From contig JBQTIB010000091.1 in assembly GCA_052389435.1 (NCBI GenBank), positions 1-22,083 of the forward strand: a stretch of DNA of 22,083 nt. Direction: 5' to 3'. Positions 7,016-18,051 of this stretch are shown one piece after another (the first letter of the stretch is position 1; every line of letters begins with the position of its first letter). The notes under the pieces were generated by a model. That model was given only the letters and a program-made list of their open reading frames with translations, was not told where the DNA came from and made no database searches. The translations under genes and the position numbers were made by a program. Source of the DNA: JBQTKD01 sp052389435. GTDB lineage: Bacteria; Actinomycetota; Actinomycetes; Sporichthyales; Sporichthyaceae.

Positions 7016-8425
7016 CTAGAAGTCCGCGTTGCGCGGGGTTCGCGGGAACGGGATGACGTCGCGGACGTTGCCCATGCCGGTGGCGTAGACGATCGTCCGT
7101 TCGAACCCGAGACCGAACCCGGCGTGCGGGACCGTGCCGTACTTGCGCAGGTCCCGGTACCACCAGTAGTCGTCGCGGTTCAGGCCCATCTCGTCCAGGC
7201 GCGCGTCGAGGACGTCGAGGCGCTCTTCGCGCTGCGAGCCGCCGATGATCTCCCCGATGCCCGGCGCGAGCACGTCCATCGCGGCGACCGTGCGGCCGTC
7301 GTCGTTGGCGCGCATGTAGAACGCCTTGATCTCCTTCGGGTAGTCCATGAGCACGACGGGCCGCCCGACGAGTTCCTCGGTCAGGTACCGCTCGTGCTCG
7401 GACTGCAGGTCCGCGCCCCAGGAGATCGGGAACTCGAAGTTCCGACCGCCCGCGACCGCCTTCTCCAGCGCCGCGATCGCGTCGGTGTAGCTCATCCGCT
7501 CGAAGCTGGACTCCACGAAGCTCTCCAGGCGGGCGATGCATTCGGAGTCGACGCGCTCGGCGAAGAACGCGAGGTCGTCGCCGCGTTCGTCGAGCACCGC
7601 GCGGAAGAGGTACTTGAGGAACTCCTCGGCGAGGTCGGCGTCGGCCGAGAGGTCCGCGAAGGCGATCTCCGGCTCGATCATCCAGAACTCGGCGAGGTGG
7701 CGGGCGGTGTTGGAGTTCTCGGCGCGGAAGGTCGGACCGAAGGTGTACACCCGGCTCATCGCCATGCAGTACGTCTCGACGTTCAACTGCCCGGACACCG
7801 TCAGGTGCGCCTCGCGGCCGAAGAAGTCCTGGCCGAAGTCGACCGCGCCGTCCGGCGTGCGGGGCAGGTTCGCGAAGTCCAGGGTGCTGACCCGGAACAT
7901 CGCGCCCGCGCCCTCGGCGTCGTTGGCGGTGATGATCGGGGTGTGGATCCAGCAGAACCCGTTCTCGGTGAAGAACCGGTGCACCGCCATCGACAGGCAG
8001 TGCCGCACCCGCGCGACGGCGCCGAAGGTGTTGGTCCGCGGCCGTAGGTGGGCGATCTCGCGGAGGTATTCGAAGGTGTGCTGCTTGGCCGCCGCCGGGT
8101 AGGTGTCCGGGTCCTCGACCCAGCCGAGGACCTCGACGCGGCTCGCGTCGATCTCGACGCTCTGCCCCTTGCCCTTGGACTCCACGACCGTGCCGGTCGC
8201 GATCACCGAGCAGCCGGTGGTGATCCGAGCGACCTCGTCGGCGTAGTTCGCGAGCTCGGGACGCGCGACGACCTGCAGCGTCGCGAAGCACGATCCGTCG
8301 TGCACGGCGAGGAAGGACAGCCCCGCCTTCGCATCCCGCCGGGTGCGCACCCAGCCCTTCACGGTCACCGTGTCGCCAACGGCGGCCGCGCCGCCGAGTA
8401 CCTGGGAAATCCGCAGCGTCGTCAC
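7016..8425 (-). CDS. asnS: Asparaginyl-tRNA synthetase
   Basis: A class IIb aminoacyl-tRNA synthetase charging tRNA-Asn. The frame from GTG 8425 gives 469 residues, the normal AsnRS length (E. coli about 466). The N-terminal OB anticodon-binding domain is visible (VTVKGWVRTRRDAKAGLSFL). The catalytic core contains motif 2, FGPTFRAENSNTARHLAEFW, whose NSNT-RHL-EFWM wording separates AsnRS from AspRS. Motif 3 is the GFGLGFERTIVYATG region, and the C-terminus IPFPRTPRNADF is typical of AsnRS. ATG 8443, six codons upstream, is an alternative start. AsnRS is missing from many actinobacteria, including Mycobacterium, which make Asn-tRNA by amidation, so its presence is informative about the lineage. 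Confidence 0.95.
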   Translation of the reverse strand: MTTLRISQVLGGAAAVGDTVTVKGWVRTRRDAKAGLSFLAVHDGSCFATLQVVARPELANYADEVARITTGCSVIATGTVVESKGKGQSVEIDASRVEVLGWVEDPDTYPAAAKQHTFEYLREIAHLRPRTNTFGAVARVRHCLSMAVHRFFTENGFCWIHTPIITANDAEGAGAMFRVSTLDFANLPRTPDGAVDFGQDFFGREAHLTVSGQLNVETYCMAMSRVYTFGPTFRAENSNTARHLAEFWMIEPEIAFADLSADADLAEEFLKYLFRAVLDERGDDLAFFAERVDSECIARLESFVESSFERMSYTDAIAALEKAVAGGRNFEFPISWGADLQSEHERYLTEELVGRPVVLMDYPKEIKAFYMRANDDGRTVAAMDVLAPGIGEIIGGSQREERLDVLDARLDEMGLNRDDYWWYRDLRKYGTVPHAGFGLGFERTIVYATGMGNVRDVIPFPRTPRNADF

Positions 8426-8741
8426 GCCTCGGACCCTATCCATCCGGGCCGTTCGCCCCCTCCCCCCAATCGACGGTGCGTCGCCGCTTCGCTCGTCCAC
8501 GGGGGCCGGCTGCGTCTGCCATTTCTGGGCCGGCGGTTTCCGAGCCGGAAGGACGCCCGATTTCTGCGCGTCGCGATGGGAGAGGCATTCCGCCGTGGAC
8601 GAGCAGACGGAAAGTCGCCAACTTCGGGGGAGCCGTGGGGAAACCTTGATCAAGTTCGCCGGGCCGGATGACGAACGGCACTAGTCCCCCTCGGTGGCGT
8701 CGGGAGAACGTGGAGGTCGGTCTTGACGAGGGGAGGCCATG
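8426..8741. other. Intergenic region between asnS and the FAD gene
   Basis: 316 bp separating divergent genes, which must contain both promoters. The most regular element is the 10-bp palindrome cttgatcaag (8645-8654), about 90 bp before the FAD gene, which could be an operator. GGGGAGG at 8730-8736 is the ribosome site of the FAD gene. I see no further coding potential or RNA gene. Confidence 0.4.
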
Positions 8742-10055
8742 ATGGCTAGGTCGCATGCGGTGGTTGTCGGAGCGGGGATTTCCGGCCTGCTCGCCGCCCG
8801 AGTGTTGGCGGACTTCTACGAGCACGTGACGCTCGTCGAACGCGACGAGTTTCCGCGCCGGGGCGAGCCCCGCGCGGGTACGGCGCAGGCCGCCCAGTGG
8901 CATCTGTTCATGCCGTCGGCCTCCGCGATCATGGAGGAGCTCAACCCGGGCCTGCTGGCCGATCTGGCCGCTGCCGGAACGCCGGTTCTCGGCCAGCTGT
9001 CGCAGACGCGGCTCGACGTCGGGGGTCACCTGCTCGCCACCGGCGCGCCGCTGCCGGCCGACTGGTACCTCCCGACCCGCCCGCTGCTCGAGGCCCACCT
9101 GCGGGCGCGGGTGTCCGAGCGGGTGCTGATGCGTCCGGGTGCCACCGTGATCGACCTCGTGGCCGACGACGGCCGGGTGACCGGCCTGGTCCTCGCCACC
9201 GCGGACGGACCCGAACGCCTCTACGCCGACCTCGTCGTCGACGCCTCCGGCGGCGCCCTGCAGCCCGCCGCGGGCCTGCCGTACCCGGAGCGCCAGTCGA
9301 TCGAGATCGACGTCCGGCAGGTCACCGTCACGCTCGTGCCCGCCGAAATCCCGGACGAGGTTGTCCCGGTGCTGCTCGACGGACCCCATTTGACGCGCCC
9401 GAGCGGACTGGCGGTCAGCCGGGTCGAGGGCGGGAAGTGGCAGCTGACCTGCCTCGGCTACAGCGGCAACCAACCGCCCACCGACCGCGCCGGCCTGCTG
9501 GCGTTCGTGGAGGCGATCCTGCCCGCGCCCTGGTTCCGGATGGTCTCGACGGCCGAGTGGTCCCATCCCGCGGTGTTCGACTTCCCCGCGAGCGTGTGGT
9601 GCCGCTACGACGAACTCGCCGACCCGCCGACCGGCCTGCTGACCATCGGAGACGGGCTCTACCGCCAGAACCCGGTGCACAGCAAGGGCATGACGACGGC
9701 CGCCCGCGAGGCCCTGCTCCTGCGCGACTGCCTGGCCAAGGGCGACGGAGACCTGCCCCGCCGCTGGTATGCCGAGACGGGGAAGCTGCTGGCCGGGGAG
9801 TGGGCGCTGACCGAGGGAGTGGACCGCCTCTGCGCCGCCCCGCCGGAGGACCCGGAGCTCCTGGCCAAGATGGACAAGCTCATGCACAAGATCCTGACCG
9901 TCGCCGAGAGCGATCCCGAGGTCGTCCAGAACCTGCTGCGCGTGCAGTGGGGCCTGGCCCAGCCGGTCGCGCTGTTCAGCCCGGGCCTGGTCCGCAAGCT
10001 CGTGGGCGGGAAGTTCCGCTTCGGCCGCAGGTCGCGCGAGGCCGTCGCGTCCTAG
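8742..10055 (+). CDS. FAD-dependent oxidoreductase / flavin monooxygenase-like
   Basis: A 437-residue flavoprotein of the p-hydroxybenzoate hydroxylase / geranylgeranyl reductase-like superfamily. The N-terminus holds the Rossmann dinucleotide motif VVVGAGISGLLAARVLADF (GxGxxG at 10-15), followed by VTLVERDEFPRRG with the ribose-binding glutamate. A second FAD contact, the GD motif, is seen around residue 302 in LLTIGDGLYRQNPVHSKGMT. There is no second Rossmann motif for NAD(P)H, as is usual in this class. ATG 8742 is preferred to the adjacent ATG 8739 because GGGGAGG then lies 5 bases upstream. The gene is monocistronic and ends at a strong terminator shared with rpsD. Reaction and substrate cannot be deduced; it may hydroxylate, epoxidise or reduce a small lipophilic molecule. 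Confidence 0.8.
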   Translation: MARSHAVVVGAGISGLLAARVLADFYEHVTLVERDEFPRRGEPRAGTAQAAQWHLFMPSASAIMEELNPGLLADLAAAGTPVLGQLSQTRLDVGGHLLATGAPLPADWYLPTRPLLEAHLRARVSERVLMRPGATVIDLVADDGRVTGLVLATADGPERLYADLVVDASGGALQPAAGLPYPERQSIEIDVRQVTVTLVPAEIPDEVVPVLLDGPHLTRPSGLAVSRVEGGKWQLTCLGYSGNQPPTDRAGLLAFVEAILPAPWFRMVSTAEWSHPAVFDFPASVWCRYDELADPPTGLLTIGDGLYRQNPVHSKGMTTAAREALLLRDCLAKGDGDLPRRWYAETGKLLAGEWALTEGVDRLCAAPPEDPELLAKMDKLMHKILTVAESDPEVVQNLLRVQWGLAQPVALFSPGLVRKLVGGKFRFGRRSREAVAS

Positions 10056-10091
10056 ACGGTGCCCCGCCCCACGGGTGCACCGCCGACAACG

Positions 10092-10132
10092 CGAAGCGCC
10101 CCGGTCCCTCCAGGCGGGACCGGGGCGCTTCG
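10092..10132. terminator. Strong bidirectional hairpin between the FAD gene and rpsD
   Basis: A perfect 17-bp stem, cgaagcgccccggtccc (10092-10108) and gggaccggggcgcttcg (10116-10132), closes a 7-base loop between two convergent stop codons. In the rightward direction tcgttg follows. It most likely terminates both transcripts. Confidence 0.85.
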
Positions 10133-10138
10133 TCGTTG

Positions 10139-10750
10139 CTAGCGGGAGTAGTACTCGACGACGAGCTGCTCGTCGCACACGACCGGAACCTCGCTGCGGA
10201 CCGGCGGGCGCTCCAGGCGGAACTTCAGGTCGCCGTGGTTGACCTGCAGGTACGGCGGGATCGTCTCGGCGGCGTTGGCGCCGGCCGCGGCCACCTGGAA
10301 GTTCTTCTTGTTGACGCTGCGGGCCGCGACGGCGACGACGTCGCCCGGCTGCACGCGGTAGGAGGGACGGTCCACGCGGGAGCCGTTCACCTCCATGTGC
10401 TGGTGGGTGACCATCTGGCGGGCCTGGTAGATGGTGCGAGCCAGGCCGGCGCGCATCACCAGAGCGTCGAGACGGGTCTCGAGGTCGGTGATCAGCACCT
10501 CGCCGGTCTTGCCGGTGTGCGCGTGGGCGTGCTCGAACGCGCGACGCAGCTGGGTCTCGGAGATGTCGTACTGGGCGCGCAGGCGCTGCTTCTCGAGCAG
10601 ACGGGTCTTGTAGTCCGAGGTCTGCTTGCGGCCGCGGCCGTGCATGCCCGGCGGGTAGGGGCGCGCCTCGAAGGACTTCACGCACTTCGGGGTCAGCGGG
10701 ATGCCCAGGGCGCGGGACAGCTTGGCCTTCGGCCGGGACTGGTTAGCCAC
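10139..10750 (-). CDS. rpsD: 30S ribosomal protein S4
   Basis: A primary 16S rRNA-binding protein that nucleates assembly of the small subunit. 203 residues, normal length. It begins MANQSRPKAKLSRALGIPLT, contains FEARPYPPGMHGRGRKQ, and has the S4 RNA-binding domain around 90-150 (ETRLDALVMRAGLARTIYQ, then ARQMVTHQHMEVNG). The C-terminus EQLVVEYYSR is typical. It is the cysteine-poor form: only one cysteine (Cys23) is left where zinc-binding S4 has four. The wording is like Streptomyces S4, not mycobacterial S4. The gene stands alone, outside the alpha ribosomal operon, which is also Streptomyces-like. Start GTG 10750 has GGAAG 8 bases upstream. A hairpin in the leader may be regulatory. Confidence 0.97.
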   Translation of the reverse strand: MANQSRPKAKLSRALGIPLTPKCVKSFEARPYPPGMHGRGRKQTSDYKTRLLEKQRLRAQYDISETQLRRAFEHAHAHTGKTGEVLITDLETRLDALVMRAGLARTIYQARQMVTHQHMEVNGSRVDRPSYRVQPGDVVAVAARSVNKKNFQVAAAGANAAETIPPYLQVNHGDLKFRLERPPVRSEVPVVCDEQLVVEYYSR

Positions 10751-11061
10751 GTCTACTTCTTCCGTCTCTGCAGTATTCGGTGCTCAGGCAAGCCGAATAG
10801 TGCAGCGACGGTCTCCCGGGTCCGCCTTTCGACGGGTGGAAGGGGGACCTCCGACGGCTCGAGGCCGTCGTGCTGCACTCCCTGGGCGCCCCACGATCGG
10901 GCAGCCTGCGCATTGCTGACGTCCTCCCGCGAGGGAGAACCGCGCCAGCCTAGACCACGCGCCCCTCCACGGGCGAATCCGGCGACATTCGGTACGTCCG
11001 GCCGGCGCGTCGTGGCCGGACGGAGGAGGCGAGGGCCGGACAACCGCGTCAGGATGGCCGT
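10751..11061. other. rpsD leader and divergent promoter region
   Basis: 311 bp between rpsD and the divergent HNH lipoprotein gene. On the rpsD side, tattcgg (10774-10780) and ccgaata (10793-10799) form a 7-bp stem with a 12-base loop, 24 bases before the rpsD start codon. S4 is known to repress its own mRNA in several bacteria, so this may be a leader structure; that is inference. On the other side a weak CAGGA precedes GTG 11062. No coding potential is seen. Confidence 0.4.
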
Positions 11062-12120
11062 GTGGGTGGGAGATACGGATCTGCGCTGACGGCACTGCTG
11101 GTCGCGGCCGCGTTGAGCGGCTGTTCCTCGGAGGAGGCGGTGGCGCCGCCGCCGGCGCAGGTCGCCGGCGAGCAGCCGAGCGCCGCACCCGTGGCCTCGG
11201 CGCCGGCCGGCGAGGAGTCGGCCGCCGAGGAGTCGGCCGTCGAGGAGTCGGCCGTCGAGGGTTCCGGACAGCCGAGTCCGCCGGCCGAGCCCGCCGACCC
11301 CGCGGCACCCTCGAGCCAGGCGTCCGCGGGCGGCACGGCGCTGGCGCAGTTGGCCACGCTCGCCGTCAAGGGCCGCGCCCCGATGACCGGCTACGACCGG
11401 GACCGGTACGGCCAGGCCTGGGCCGACGTCGACCGCAACGGGTGCGACACCCGCAACGACATGCTGCGCCGCGATCTGCGCGCGCTCGTGGTCAAGCCCG
11501 GCACGCGGGACTGCGTGATCGCCTCCGGCCTACTCGCGCCCGACCCGTACACGGGCACGAACATCGCCTTCGAACGCGGCGGGGCGAACGAGGTGGACAT
11601 CGACCACGTCGTCGCGCTCGCGAACTCCTGGGCCACCGGCGCGCAGTTCTGGAACGAGCCCAAGCGCATCGCCTTCGGCAACGACCCCGCGAACCTGCTC
11701 GCCGTCGACTCCTCGGCAAACCGGCAGAAGGGCGCCGGCGACGCCGCGACGTGGCTGCCGGCACAGAAGTCCTACCGCTGCACCTACGTGGCCCGGCAGG
11801 TGGCCGTGAAGGCCAAGTACGACCTGTGGATCACCGCCGCCGAAAGGGACGCGATCTCGCGCGTGCTCGGAGACTGCCCGGACCAGTCCGCGTTCGACGC
11901 GGGGAAGCTGGTCGTGCCGCCGCCCGGGCGCGGAGCGGTGTCGACGCCGGCGCCCGCTCCCAAGCCCGACCCGAAGCCCGCGCCGCAGGCTGCGACCGAC
12001 CCGCGCTTCCCCTACTGCAAGGACGCCATCGCGGCGGGCTACGGCCCCTACGTCTCCGGGAAGGACCCCGAGTACGCCTGGTACCGGGACGCGGACGGCG
12101 ACGGCACGGTCTGCGAGTAG
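11062..12120 (+). CDS. Secreted HNH (GmrSD/DUF1524-type) nuclease lipoprotein with Excalibur domain
   Basis: A 352-residue exported protein. Residues 1-21 are a lipoprotein signal ending in the lipobox LSGC with Cys21. Residues 22-90 are an Ala/Glu/Pro-rich linker that includes three EESA(A/V) repeats. Residues 95-275 form an HNH-like nuclease domain of the DUF1524 type, with CDTRNDMLRRDL, the metal/catalytic core VDIDHVVALANSW (Asp181-His182) and NDPANLLAVDSSANRQKG supplying the Asn of the fold. After a Pro/Lys spacer, residues 315-352 form an Excalibur calcium-binding domain (YCKDAIAAGYG, DADGDGTVCE with Asp343, 345 and 347). Secreted actinobacterial proteins with this pairing probably degrade extracellular DNA for nutrition or competition. 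It converges on the SOD-like gene with only 16 bases between stops. Start GTG 11062. Confidence 0.85.
   Translation: MGGRYGSALTALLVAAALSGCSSEEAVAPPPAQVAGEQPSAAPVASAPAGEESAAEESAVEESAVEGSGQPSPPAEPADPAAPSSQASAGGTALAQLATLAVKGRAPMTGYDRDRYGQAWADVDRNGCDTRNDMLRRDLRALVVKPGTRDCVIASGLLAPDPYTGTNIAFERGGANEVDIDHVVALANSWATGAQFWNEPKRIAFGNDPANLLAVDSSANRQKGAGDAATWLPAQKSYRCTYVARQVAVKAKYDLWITAAERDAISRVLGDCPDQSAFDAGKLVVPPPGRGAVSTPAPAPKPDPKPAPQAATDPRFPYCKDAIAAGYGPYVSGKDPEYAWYRDADGDGTVCE
11212..11256 (+). repeat. Three 15-bp in-frame repeats in the nuclease linker
   Basis: gaggagtcggccg(c/t)c is repeated three times without a gap and encodes EESAA, EESAV, EESAV in the flexible region between lipid anchor and nuclease domain. 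Near-identical DNA copies suggest recent expansion by slippage, which would change linker length. Confidence 0.85.
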
Positions 12121-12136
12121 CGCCCGCTGGGTGGGC

Positions 12137-12706
12137 CTAGAGCCCGCCGCCCTGCTTGAGGTCGGCGCAGGAGATCTTCGGCGGCGTGGCCTCGTCGGTC
12201 CCCGCACCGCGGGCCCGCTTGAGGTGGATGACCACCGACTTCGCCTCGGCGCCGGCCTCCCTGTCCACGGTGACGTCGGAGGTGATGCCGCTCTTCTTCT
12301 CCCCCTGGCGGGTGAGCTCGAACTGGATCGGCAGGTGAATCTCGTTGGGGGGCTGATCCCCGCCGTTAGGGTCGAACTTGAAGTGGGCGCCGCCCGGGTC
12401 GGCCGCCGAGCACACGTCGTTGTGGACGTGGCCGATGTAGACGCCGCGGTTGTCCAGGCCGGTGGCGAGCACGCTGACCCGCGTCTTGCCCTCGGCGAGG
12501 ATCATCTCGGCGGTGCCGGCGACCTCGCCGACCCCCTCGGGTGCGTCCTTCACGTTGGCGAACGAGCCGCCGAAGATTCGTGCCCCCGGGGTGCCCGAGG
12601 TGATGCCGGTGGTGGCCTGCGCCTCGTCCTCGTCGTCGCCTCCGCCGCACCCGGCGAGGAGCAGGGCCGAGGTGGCGGTCAGCGCCAGGGCGCGTCGGCT
12701 GTTCAT
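12137..12706 (-). CDS. Cu/Zn superoxide dismutase-like lipoprotein
   Basis: A 189-residue exported protein with a signal ending in LLLAGC (lipid-modified Cys20). The mature part has the SOD_Cu order of ligands: YIGHVHND with His93 and His95, GGAHFKFDP with His108, NEIHLP with His124, and SVVIHLKR with His161. Cys99 and Cys180 (KISCADL) correspond to the conserved disulfide. All four copper ligands can be placed, but only part of the zinc site: the Asp after the last zinc His is not found, and the zinc loop is short. It may be a copper-only or inactive SOD relative. ATG 12706 is chosen because GGAG lies 9 bases upstream. Product likely faces the outside of the membrane and guards against superoxide. 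Confidence 0.7.
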   Translation of the reverse strand: MNSRRALALTATSALLLAGCGGGDDEDEAQATTGITSGTPGARIFGGSFANVKDAPEGVGEVAGTAEMILAEGKTRVSVLATGLDNRGVYIGHVHNDVCSAADPGGAHFKFDPNGGDQPPNEIHLPIQFELTRQGEKKSGITSDVTVDREAGAEAKSVVIHLKRARGAGTDEATPPKISCADLKQGGGL

Positions 12707-12856
12707 GGTGGCGATCTCCACTGTCTTCGCGGGCCGGGGGACGGGCGGCCGACGGCCATCGTAGAAGAGGAGTCTTTGGACGCCGCGTCACTAGACTCGC
12801 AACCGCCGGCGGGGGCGGCCCGCCATCTTGTCTAGTACCCAGGACGTGACGGCCAA

Positions 12857-15868
<3,012 letters not shown>

Positions 15869-15881
15869 CGAAGAAACGTGG

Positions 15882-15927
15882 GGCGTCCGCTCAACCGTGA
15901 GCTATAGCTCACCCTTCAGCGGACGCC
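15882..15927. repeat. Palindromic repeat, copy A (gene 3' end)
   Basis: The outer arms ggcgtccgct and agcggacgcc (10 bp, perfect) enclose an inner perfect 16-bp palindrome gtgagctatagctcac, with 5-base internal loops between. It lies 13 bp after the glyQS stop, between convergent genes, and may act as a terminator. It shares its ends and centre with copies at 15944, 19603 and 22054. Confidence 0.85.
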
Positions 15928-15943
15928 AGGTGCGTGTAGGCAC

Positions 15944-15989
15944 GGCGTCCGCTTCGCCGTAACCCATAGCTCACCCTTTGGCGGACGTC
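15944..15989. repeat. Palindromic repeat, copy B (partly decayed)
   Basis: A second copy 62 bp after copy A. The outer arms ggcgtccgc and gcggacgtc still pair if one G-U pair is allowed. The right half, atagctcaccctt, is identical to copy A, but the left inner arm has drifted and no longer pairs well. It precedes the stop of the regulator gene by about 20 bp. Confidence 0.75.
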
Positions 15990-16008
15990 AGGTCGCGCGT
16001 CGTCGCGA

Positions 16009-17955
16009 TCAGCCCAGGTCGGCGGCGCGGACGGCGATGTCGGCGCGCATGCGGTCGTGATGGTGCCTCAGATCCAGGCCCGTCAGCTTCTGGAGCTGGC
16101 TCAGGCGGTACTTCACCGTCTTCTGGTGGACGAACAGTCTCGCCGCGGTGTCCTGCTGGGAGCAGTCCGAGTCGAGATAGGTGCGCAGGGTTTCCACGAG
16201 CGTGGTGCCGTGGGACTCGTCGTAGGCGATCGCCGGGCCGAGGGTCTCGGCGACGAAGCGCGGCAGGTCCAGGCTGCCGGGACCGGCGAGCAGCAGGCCC
16301 AGAATGCCGAGGTCCTCGTGCAGGGCGACGGCGCGGTTGGCGCCGACGCCGAGGGCGCGGGTCGCGGTGCACGCCTCGTTCCACGCGGCGGCCAGGTCCA
16401 GGGGAGTCGAGCGCGTCGCGCCCACCCCCCAACCGGCTCCCACGCCGGGCAGTTCCTTCTCGACGACCTCGACGCAGTCCTGCAACACGGCGCGCAGTTC
16501 GTCGACCGCGACGGCGCGCACCAGCGCCACCACGGTGTCGCCGTGACGCGCGGCCAGACGCAGCCAGCCGGTGTCCTGCAGCGCCGATTCGCAGACCGCG
16601 AGCAGCCGGCGGCGCACCCGCTCGCCGTGCGCGCCGGTCCAGCCTTCGGCCTCGCCCATCTCCGCGAGCCGGGCGAAGGTCGCGACGCACACGCGCAGAT
16701 CGCCGCGCAGGTCGACGTTGACGTGCTTGGCACGAGCCGTCGCCGCCCGCCGTTCCTCGGTGCTGCCGGTGATCAGGCTGAGCAGGACCTCGTCGCGCAG
16801 CGCGGCGCGGACTCGGGCCGCGGCCTGCTCCTCGAGGTGGTGCAGGGCGCACGCCAGGCTCGCCTGAGTGAGGGAGAGTTCCACGCCGTCCTCGGCGCCC
16901 GCGGACCCCGTCACCATGCACAGCCAGCCCAGGACGTCGCCGCCGACGTGCACCGGGCGGACTGCGACGCTCTGGCGGTCCAGCGTCGTCCACACCGTGC
17001 CCTTCGCCGACGGGGCGACCGTGCGCAGCGCCGAACGCAGCACCGGAACCAGGGCCGCCGGATCGAGGGTGGTGGGGTAGGCGGCGCGGACCTCGAAGTC
17101 GGAGTCGTAGAGCACGACCGCGGACTCGGTGCGCGCGGCGACCAGACGCAGCACGCCGGACAGGCGCTCGCCGTCGAGCAATGCCTGCACGAGGTCCTGC
17201 TGCAGCGACAGGGCGTGGGTGACCTTGCGGAACTGGTTCTCCAACACCCGGTGGGAGACCTCGACCTCGCGCAGGTGCACCGCGCGTTCGTCGTAGAGAC
17301 GGGCGTGGTGCAGAGCGATCGCGGCCAGTTCCGCGAGGCCGACGATGCGGTCGATCTCGCGTTCGGTGAACTTCGACTCGCGTCGGCGCCACACCTCGAG
17401 GACGCCGATGACCTCGCCGTCCAGGACCAGGGGCGCGCAGAGCGCGGAGCGCGTCGCCTCCGCGATCGCCAGTGCGTGGAAGTGGTCGGAGATGACGTCG
17501 TTGTGCAGGTAGTCGTCTACCTTCGCGGGCTGCCCGGTCGCAAAGGCGTGCCCGGCCAGGCCCTGCCCGCGGCGCATGCGGAGCTTCGCCGTGGTGAGTT
17601 CGCGGTTGCCGGCGCAGGCGCGCATCACCAGTTCGTCGCCGTCGACGAGGAGCACTCCGGCCATGTCGGCGTCGAGCAGGTGCAGCGCCTCGTGGGTGAC
17701 CGCGAACAGGCCCTCGTCGAGTTCCTTGGCTGCCAGCACCCGCGCGGCCACGGTGCGCATGGCTCGAATGTCCGCGCCCCCGCCGGCGGGGCGCAGACCG
17801 AACTGGTCGGTCGCCGCCTGCAGCGCGTCGAGGATCGCTGCCGGGCCCTGGTCCACGGCGCAGGCCACGCGCGCCGCCGCCTGGGCGAGCGCGACCTCGT
17901 CCGGGGTCGGGTGCTCGATCAGGGGGGACTCCTCGCGCCGTTGCGGTGGGCCCAC
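16009..17955 (-). CDS. GAF-domain PucR/CdaR-type transcriptional regulator
   Basis: A 648-residue regulator. An N-terminal helical stretch (about 15-75) leads to a GAF sensor domain at about 80-220 (HLLDADMAGVLLVDG, RRGQGLAGHAFATGQPAKVD, LDGEVIGVLEVWRRRE). A helical linker and a central GGDEF-like/PucR middle region follow. The C-terminal HTH_30 domain (about 580-640) contains YDESHGTTLVETLRTYLDSD and TAARLFVHQKTVKYRLSQLQ. PucR-type proteins activate catabolic genes in response to small effectors; this GAF-PucR arrangement is common in actinobacteria and the ligand is unknown. Start GTG 17955 lacks a clear ribosome site, whereas GAGGAG lies about 27 bases inside, before a CTG codon, so the true start may be slightly downstream. 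It diverges from the ArsR-controlled operon. Confidence 0.85.
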   Translation of the reverse strand: MGPPQRREESPLIEHPTPDEVALAQAAARVACAVDQGPAAILDALQAATDQFGLRPAGGGADIRAMRTVAARVLAAKELDEGLFAVTHEALHLLDADMAGVLLVDGDELVMRACAGNRELTTAKLRMRRGQGLAGHAFATGQPAKVDDYLHNDVISDHFHALAIAEATRSALCAPLVLDGEVIGVLEVWRRRESKFTEREIDRIVGLAELAAIALHHARLYDERAVHLREVEVSHRVLENQFRKVTHALSLQQDLVQALLDGERLSGVLRLVAARTESAVVLYDSDFEVRAAYPTTLDPAALVPVLRSALRTVAPSAKGTVWTTLDRQSVAVRPVHVGGDVLGWLCMVTGSAGAEDGVELSLTQASLACALHHLEEQAAARVRAALRDEVLLSLITGSTEERRAATARAKHVNVDLRGDLRVCVATFARLAEMGEAEGWTGAHGERVRRRLLAVCESALQDTGWLRLAARHGDTVVALVRAVAVDELRAVLQDCVEVVEKELPGVGAGWGVGATRSTPLDLAAAWNEACTATRALGVGANRAVALHEDLGILGLLLAGPGSLDLPRFVAETLGPAIAYDESHGTTLVETLRTYLDSDCSQQDTAARLFVHQKTVKYRLSQLQKLTGLDLRHHHDRMRADIAVRAADLG

Positions 17956-17991
17956 GTTAGGTCGGGAATGCAGCGCCGGCTAGCACCTCTT

Positions 17992-18038
17992 GTAGCAACC
18001 AGTGGGTTGCTTTACAGTCGCAACTGTAAGGTTGCTAC
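17992..18038. promoter_or_regulatory. Nested inverted-repeat operator of the SRPBCC-ArsR-DUF899 operon
   Basis: gtagcaac (17992-17999) pairs with gttgctac (18031-18038), and agcaac (17994-17999) also pairs with gttgct (18006-18011). Inside lies the 18-bp palindrome ttacagtcgcaactgtaa (18012-18029; 7-bp arms, 4-base spacer). The block is 13 bp before the first start codon. Dyads of this size are typical ArsR-family sites, and an ArsR gene is second in the operon, so autoregulation is likely. Confidence 0.7.
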
Positions 18039-18051
18039 TGAGGAGGACGAC

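Noticed and set aside
12707..12856. Glycine T-box or riboswitch before glyQS
   Set aside because: The 150-bp region must also hold a divergent promoter, and I found no T-box sequence or strong terminator/antiterminator pair.
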